Shown here one piece after another: positions 58,229-64,000 of a stretch of DNA of 64,000 nucleotides. Position numbers and translations under genes: made by a program. The notes below the pieces were generated by a model. The model did no database searches. It worked only from the letters and a program-made list of their open reading frames with translations, and was not told the DNA's origin. The stretch spans positions 398,998,119-399,062,118 of the forward strand of contig NC_053392.1 of NCBI RefSeq assembly GCF_905171765.1, read 5' to 3'. Source of the stretch: Bufo bufo. Lineage: Eukaryota > Chordata > Amphibia > Anura > Bufonidae. How positions within the stretch are numbered: the stretch's first letter is position 1; every line of letters starts with the position of its first letter.

Positions 58229-59229
58229 CCCATTCAGGACCCTGGGATTTTCCTTTTTTGCATTTTTGTTTTTCACTCTCCTCCTTCCCATAGTCCTAAC
58301 TTTTTTATTTTTCCATTCACATAGCCTTATGAGGGCCTATTTTTTGTGGGACAAGTTGTACTTTCTAATGGAACCATTTACGGTTACATACCATGTAGTA
58401 GGAAGCGGAAAAAAAGTTCCAAATAGTGTAGAATTGGGAATAAACGCAATTATGAAAAAGATTTTATTTTTTATTTTTAACACTGTGCTCTATGCGGTAA
58501 AATTGACCTGTTATCTTCATTCTCCAGGTCAGTACGGTTACAATGATACCACACTTGTATAATTTTTCTTGTGTTTAATACAGATTTTTTTTTTAAACGT
58601 TTGAGGAAAACAAAAATAATTTGCATAACCATATTCTGACCCCTATAACTTTTTTGTAGTTATGTGTACGGGGCTGTGTGAGGGCTCATTTTTTGCAGGA
58701 CGATCTGTTCTTTTTAGTGATACCAATTTGAAGTGTGTGCCACTTTTTGATAACTTTTTATAAAAAAAATTATTGGGTAGTTAAAGTAAAAAAAAAATTT
58801 GTATTATCTGTAAAATAGCCAAAACGGATCTATCTTGAACACCATTAAAAGTCAATGGGGGATAGATCCGTTTTCTATTGTGCCATATTGTGTCAGTGAA
58901 AACCGATCCATCCCCATTGACTTACATTGTGTGTCAGGACGGATCCGTTTGCCTCCACATCGTCAGGCGGACACCAAAACGCTGCAAGCAGCGTTTTGGT
59001 GTCCACCTCCAGAGCGGAATGGAGGCAGAACGGAGGCAAACTGATGCATTCTGAACAGATCCTTATCCATTCAGAATGCATTAGGGCAAAACTGATCCAT
59101 TTTGGAACGCTTGTGAGAGCCCTGAAACGGATCTCACAAACGGAAACCAAAACACCAGTGTGAAAGTAGCCTAAGGCGCCCGCTGCACGTGTGAGTGGGC
59201 GCCATGTTTGGGGACTGGACCTTAAGGGG
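58229..59229. mobile_element. TTAA-flanked repeat, complete copy
   Basis: TTAA at 58225-58228 and 59230-59233 flank cccattcaggaccc and its inverse ggaccttaagggg. The interior includes tatgagggcctattttttgt and acaagttgtactttctaatg. Bases from about 58828 to 59171 look like an inserted, left-truncated Harbinger-like MITE (right end cagtgtgaaagtagcc). It is the best copy of the family also seen at 13070 and 37865. Confidence 0.75.
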
Positions 59230-59233
59230 TTAA

Positions 59234-59305
59234 ATACGCAGCTCAACAGGCAGTATCACACACAACAAGCTATGTATCAGGCACAGCAGGCTGTATTGTA
59301 CATAA
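59234..59305. repeat. Degenerate minisatellite, right part
   Basis: Units such as cagctcaacaggcagtatca and ggcacagcaggctgtattgt continue the array interrupted at 57252. Confidence 0.6.
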
Positions 59306-59314
59306 GTTTATTAG

Positions 59315-60216
59315 ATCCAGATGTGTTTGGATGTGCTTGCTGATTTGCCCACTCTTCTTTGCAAAAACACTCCAAATCTGTCAGATTGCGAGGGCATCTC
59401 CTGTGCACAGCCCTCTTCAGATCACCCACAGATTTTGAATCGGATTCAGGTCTGGGCTCTGGCTGGGCCATTCCAAAACTTTCATCTTCTTTTGGTGAAG
59501 CGATTCCTTTGTTTATTTGGATGTATGCTTTGGGTCATTGTCATGCTGAAGTTCCTCTTCATGGTTAGCTTTCTAGCAGAAGCCTTAAGGTTTTGTGCCA
59601 ATATTGACTGGTATTTGGAACTGTTCATAATTCCCTCTAGCTTAACTAAGGCTGAAGTTCCAGCTGAAGAAAAACAGCCCGAAAGCATGATGCTGCCACC
59701 ACCATGCTTTACTGTGGGTATGGTGTTCTTTTGGTGATGTGCAGTGTTGTTTTTGCACCAAACATATCTTTTGGAATTATGGCCAAAAAGTTCAACCTTG
59801 GTTTCATCAGACCATAACACCTTTTCCCACATGCTTTTGGGAGAATTCAGATGTGTTTTTGCAAAATGTAGCCTGGCTTGGATGTTTTTCTTCGTAAGAA
59901 AATGCTTTCTTCCCACTCTACCCCATAGCCCAGACATATGAATAATACGGGAGATTGTTGTCACATGTACCACACAGCCAGTACTTGCCAGATATTCCTG
60001 CAGATCCTTTAATGTTGTTGTAGGCCTCTTGGTAGCCTCCCAGACCAGTTTTCTTCTCGTCTTTTCATCAATTTTGGAGGGACGTCCAGTTCTTGGTAAT
60101 GTCATTGTTGTGCCATATTTTCTCCACTTGATGATGATGTCTTCACTGTGTTCCATGGTATATCTAATGCCTTGGAAATTCTTTTGTACCCTTTTCCTGA
60201 CTGATACCTTTAACAA
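59315..60216 (-). pseudogene. Tc1 transposase, decayed
   Basis: The minus strand encodes the second DNA-binding part ([20 protein letters not shown]), [13 protein letters not shown], then the first catalytic Asp in [13 protein letters not shown] and [15 protein letters not shown]. The second Asp block is frameshifted (read as [12 protein letters not shown]). The final block near 59440-59470 is garbled where the catalytic Glu should be; the reading then continues as [18 protein letters not shown]. Clearly inactive. Confidence 0.8.
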
Positions 60217-60631
60217 TGAAATCCCTCTGATGTTTTGGAAGCTCTCTGTGAACCATGGCTTTTGCTGTGGGATGCGACTAAGAAAATTTCAGGAAAGACC
60301 AACTAGAGCAGCTGAACTTTATTTGGGGATAATCAGAGGCACTTTAAATGATGGCAGGTGTATGCTGACTCCTATTTAACATGATTTTGAATGTGATTGC
60401 TTAATTATGAACACAGCTACATCTCCAGTTATAAGAGGGTGTGCACACTTTATTTTTTTGTTTTCTTCCCTTCACCTAAAAGATTTCAGTTTGTTTTTCA
60501 ATTGAGTTGTACAGTTTATAAGTCACATTAAAGGTGGATAAAGTTCTGAAATGATTTATCTTTGTCTCAATTTTTTACATCACAGAAACCTGACATTTTA
60601 ACAGGGGTGTGTAGACTTTTTATATCCACTG
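59315..60631 (-). mobile_element. Tc1-like transposon, 3' end missing
   Basis: The 5' end (cagtggatataaaaagtcta read on the minus strand) is next to TA at 60632-60633. The transposase follows, but the matching 3' terminal repeat is not found below 59315, so the copy is truncated. Confidence 0.8.
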
Positions 60632-60700
60632 TATATGCATTGTGAGGGGTATTGGGAGCACATTAAAAAAATTGATTTTGGGACCAGACAACCTCTTTAA

Positions 60701-61521
60701 CCCTTTCATGACCGGGCCTAAAAAAGGCCTGAATGTCCAGGCTTTTTTATTTGTTTGACTACCAAAATAATTTTTGTGATGTTCTTTGCTTGACACTTAG
60801 GACTTTTTATTAGCATGGTTTCTTTTCAGAGATTTTTGTTTACTTTTTTAGGTTTAATTTGGGGAAACCCGCTAATTCTTATTAAAAAGTAATTTTTTAA
60901 AATTATAGCTTTTTATTTCTTAAATATTAAAACTGACACAAAAATTAATTATTGCGATGGGTTCCCTATTTTGTGGCAATCCTTTTGATATATAACATGT
61001 ATAGGTTTGAGTGAACGGGACGACTATGGTGACAGTTTTATTTTGTATTTTATTTATTTTTTTACATAGATTTTAATTTATTTTTGGCACATAATATGTC
61101 CCCCAAGAGGTCATTAAAAAGAGGACACTGACTTTTAATTTTTTTTTTTTACTTGCACTGTTTCCACTGTAACTGTGGCATCCACAGGAGCCCAAGTTAT
61201 AGGGGAAAACAGCTCTCTGTGGTTACATTACACACAGGCAGAGCTGATCAGGGTCTCCTTAGACCCTGCAGCTCTGCTCCTGCCCTGAGACACCCAGGGG
61301 TCATGTAACCGTCTGGAACTAATAGAGGAAGCGGCTCGGCCGCTTCCTGCTCTCCCTCCCTGTCCAGCGCTTTCCTGCCGGTAATAAAGCGCTCTTGTAT
61401 TCTACTCAGGGTCTCCACTGTGTCTGACCGTAAAGAGCTGCTCGGTCATTTATATACATGCTATATGCAAGGGGTTATGTGCAGATAGGACGTATATAGT
61501 CAGTGGGCAGTCGGGAAGGGG
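60701..61521. mobile_element. TTAA-flanked repeat, 821 bp
   Basis: TTAA at 60697-60700 and 61522-61525 flank ccctttcatgaccgg and its partial inverse cgggaagggg. The interior is AT-rich with T runs on the left and GC-rich on the right (ggaagcggctcggccgcttcc is a dyad). Confidence 0.65.
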
Positions 61522-61525
61522 TTAA

Positions 61526-62657
61526 TATGGCCACTAACAAATTGAAGAGTGCATGGGAAGTGAGTGGGGACCTTGCTTCCTTACAGTTTTGTGGTCTGGT
61601 GCTTGGCTTCATATCAGTGCTCCCCATTCCTGTCAAGCTTCCTTCTTGCATCATTGTTATTATCTGACTCTAGAGCATTGCCAAAGTACTCGTATATGCT
61701 CAACAATTACAGCAATGATGCTGGTCGTGCCTGCATCATGCTCTCAGGCTGAGAAGCCTGACAGGAACAGGGAGCACTGGTACCTGAGTGCAGAACTGTA
61801 TGACTTGTTCCATTCAGCAGTGAAGATTGCTAGTTTCCATACAGTAATAAAGCACCTCTTTCACTATGACAGCATCTCAATGAAGTATTGAACTTCTGGG
61901 CAGATGTGCACTTTTGTGAGTGGGTAGAAGCACAACTTTCACGTTATAACAAAATCTATGCTCCCACCCTCAGCTTCTACAGATATATTAACTTTGCCAA
62001 CACTGTCTGCAAACTATGAGGTGCAGACAAAGTTTATATATCTGTACAAGTTGTGAGTGGGGGGCATAGGTTTCTTAGGATTAGGGTTCAGAGGTGGTGA
62101 TAGTATGATGCTTATACTATCCCCACTACTGTACCCCAAATCTGAGAAACCCCTGACCTCACGGTGGACAGCAGCATAAAGACAAAAGATGGTGGGAGGG
62201 GTGCAGGGCACAGAGGCAACAGGAGGAGGGCTTCAACTCATGCACTGCAGTGATTGATCTTGTTAGAGGCTAGGGAGAGCAGTGAGAAGTCTGTTTTTTT
62301 CTTCTAGGTAGCACAGCCACCACTCCATACCCCCCAGGGGTGTGACGCATACCACCTTTGGTACATGTGCCACGCCTTGAGAACCACTGCTCTAAGGCAA
62401 TGAGTCTCGCGTTTTCTAGCTTTCTGCCCTTATCTCATAAGTTTTTTCTCATAAATTTTCATTAATTAGCAACAGAAACCTAGTGACAAGATAGTATTGT
62501 GTATAGCTGGCAGGAATGTGTATAAAATTACCAAAAAATATTGTATTCGTTTTCTGTTTTCCGACTTATTAGTTACTTTACATTCAATTCTTATTTAAAG
62601 ATAAATGTTCATTTACTCAACCAAAAGGCAACTATATTAATATTGGATTTCTTTTAC
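61526..62657. other. Intron DNA, one possible hAT end
   Basis: Largely unassigned. Near 62330-62390 the sequence ends ccttgagaaccactgc, which resembles the inverse of a cagtggttctcaa-type hAT terminus; no partner was found. A short inverted pair (tatattaactttg and caaagtttatata) lies at 61984-62042. No coding signal. Confidence 0.4.
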
Positions 62658-62778
62658 CTTTCAGGTTTATAGCCATGAGCATGAGGTTTTTGTGAATCCC
62701 AGTTTTGACACTCGAATCCAGACTTTGTTTTTGAAATTTTGCCTCTATAATTTTCTCCAGTACAATGGAAACATTCTT
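62658..62778 (-). CDS. PLG: PLG exon: kringle 2, first half
   Basis: This 121-bp exon enters in phase 1 after an acceptor ending ttttgcag and leaves in phase 2 at a gtaaaag donor. It encodes [13 protein letters not shown] followed by [18 protein letters not shown], which is very close to human K2. The second cysteine of CFHC corresponds to the human K2 residue that forms a disulfide with K3, a plasminogen-specific feature. The intron that follows is about 25.9 kb, so the two halves of one 80-residue domain lie far apart. The frame is clean. Confidence 0.95.
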
Positions 62779-62815
62779 CTGCAAAAAAAAATAAAAAAAT
62801 TGTAAACTAGTGTAA

Positions 62816-63060
62816 AGCTGAGTTCACATCAGCATTTTTGTTTCCATTGTTAAGTACAGAGCAGAACAATGAAAATAACAGGTTTGCTGGATCCAGCAAA
62901 TAAGGTAAACTAATGATACTGGATGAACCCTATTGAATATAATGGGGTCTGTTGGGTTCCCATTATGGAGATCTGCAATTTAACAAACATAATATTGCAG
63001 CATGCTGTGTTATTTTTTCTTGGACTGTTTGATAGACTGCAACAGAGGCCTCTAATGAAT
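62816..63060. mobile_element. Harbinger-like MITE remnant
   Basis: The start gctgagttcacatcagc and interior phrases (gggtctgttgggttcccatt) resemble the family, but the right terminus is unclear. It is located in the 901-bp intron between K1b and K2a. Confidence 0.35.
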
Positions 63061-63087
63061 GTGAATGGATAATTTTTGTTTAACCCC

Positions 63088-63552
63088 TGTGGGTTTCACT
63101 CTGGTAGATAGGGTAAGCGGACGCAGAACAAAGGCAAAATACAAGTTCTTAACTCAAACTTCAGTGTTTATTCACACTTGCGGCAGTTGCACAGAACAAC
63201 ATGTCACTTTGCAGTCTTTGGTGTTAATTCACACACAATGGAAAGTTCATATTGCACAAGTGTCCTTGTTGGCAGTTCTGCCTCCAGTAGTCCACAGCAG
63301 GCTTTAGGGGGCCTGTTCCCCCTGCACATGGGTCTCAGCCCTCCATTCCGGCACAAAACCTCAGATCCCAACACAGAGACTCAGCTGCTGAGCTCAGCTG
63401 CCTATTTAAGGACAGCCAGGTGCTGCCAAAACCCGGAGCGGCACTTAAACTCCAGTCTGGTATTTGACTTAACCTTTCTGGAAACTAACCCAGCTGCACA
63501 TGTTGGGAGGAAAATACCTGCCTTCCCAGACAAAACCCCTCACTGTGTTACA
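63088..63552 (-). mobile_element. Probable solo LTR, 465 bp
   Basis: The boundaries tgtgggtttcac and tgtgttaca follow the TG...CA rule. The flanks acccc and ccccc share four of five bases. An inverse aataaa (gtttattcac at about 63167) suggests minus orientation. It sits in the short intron between K1b and K2a. Confidence 0.55.
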
Positions 63553-63617
63553 CCCCCTACAGATTGATCAAGCATTCCTAAGACACAGAGTGCTAGCCCA
63601 CCATATATTTTTGTCTA

Positions 63618-64000
<383 letters not shown>

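Overview
The window is animal nuclear DNA and almost certainly from a frog or toad. It carries an internal piece of one vertebrate gene, plasminogen (PLG), on the minus strand. Seven exons are recognisable by protein similarity, splice sites and matching intron phases. In transcript order they are K1 second half (63680-63819), K2 first and second halves (62658-62778, 36619-36737), K3 halves (12135-12297, 9680-9801) and K4 halves (5584-5749, 435-610). Start, PAN domain and K1 first half lie beyond position 64000; kringle 5 and the protease lie before position 1. The organism call is inference from the repeat families (hAT, Harbinger-like and TTAA-flanked elements, Tc1/mariner, chromodomain Gypsy) whose types I associate with anuran genomes.

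Everything else is intron, and the introns are almost entirely transposable-element DNA. Introns inside K2 (about 25.9 kb) and between K2 and K3 (about 24.3 kb) hold most of it. From left to right: a mariner-like fragment (1-332); Harbinger-like MITEs and large palindromes (0.9-5.4 kb); a nested palindrome complex (6.2-9.4 kb); TTAA-type and MITE repeats (10-17 kb); an L1 tail with a solo LTR inside it (18.3-20.1 kb); a Tc1 transposon almost intact apart from one nonsense codon (22.6-24.2 kb); a minus-strand hAT remnant (24.2-26.0 kb); and a large plus-strand hAT element (26.0-34.8 kb) with a second Tc1 inserted in its transposase.

Further right: an internally deleted Tc1 (35.7 kb); a solo Gypsy LTR (36.9 kb); a three-level nest (37.9-49.55 kb) in which a TTAA-type repeat was hit by a hAT element with a perfect 8-bp duplication, which was itself hit by a chromodomain Gypsy retrotransposon; a 5.3-kb TTAA-flanked element (50.8-56.1 kb) containing an array of alternating inverted half-units, a MITE-derived satellite and a row of hairpins; and another LTR, TTAA elements and a decayed Tc1 (57.3-61.5 kb).

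No RNA gene, CRISPR array or second host gene was recognised. The most unusual structures are the 50.8-56.1 kb element, the nests datable by their insertion order, the LTR promoter dyad with its microhomology deletion, a hammerhead-like motif at 21.9 kb, and a kringle 3 that appears to keep a lysine-binding site.
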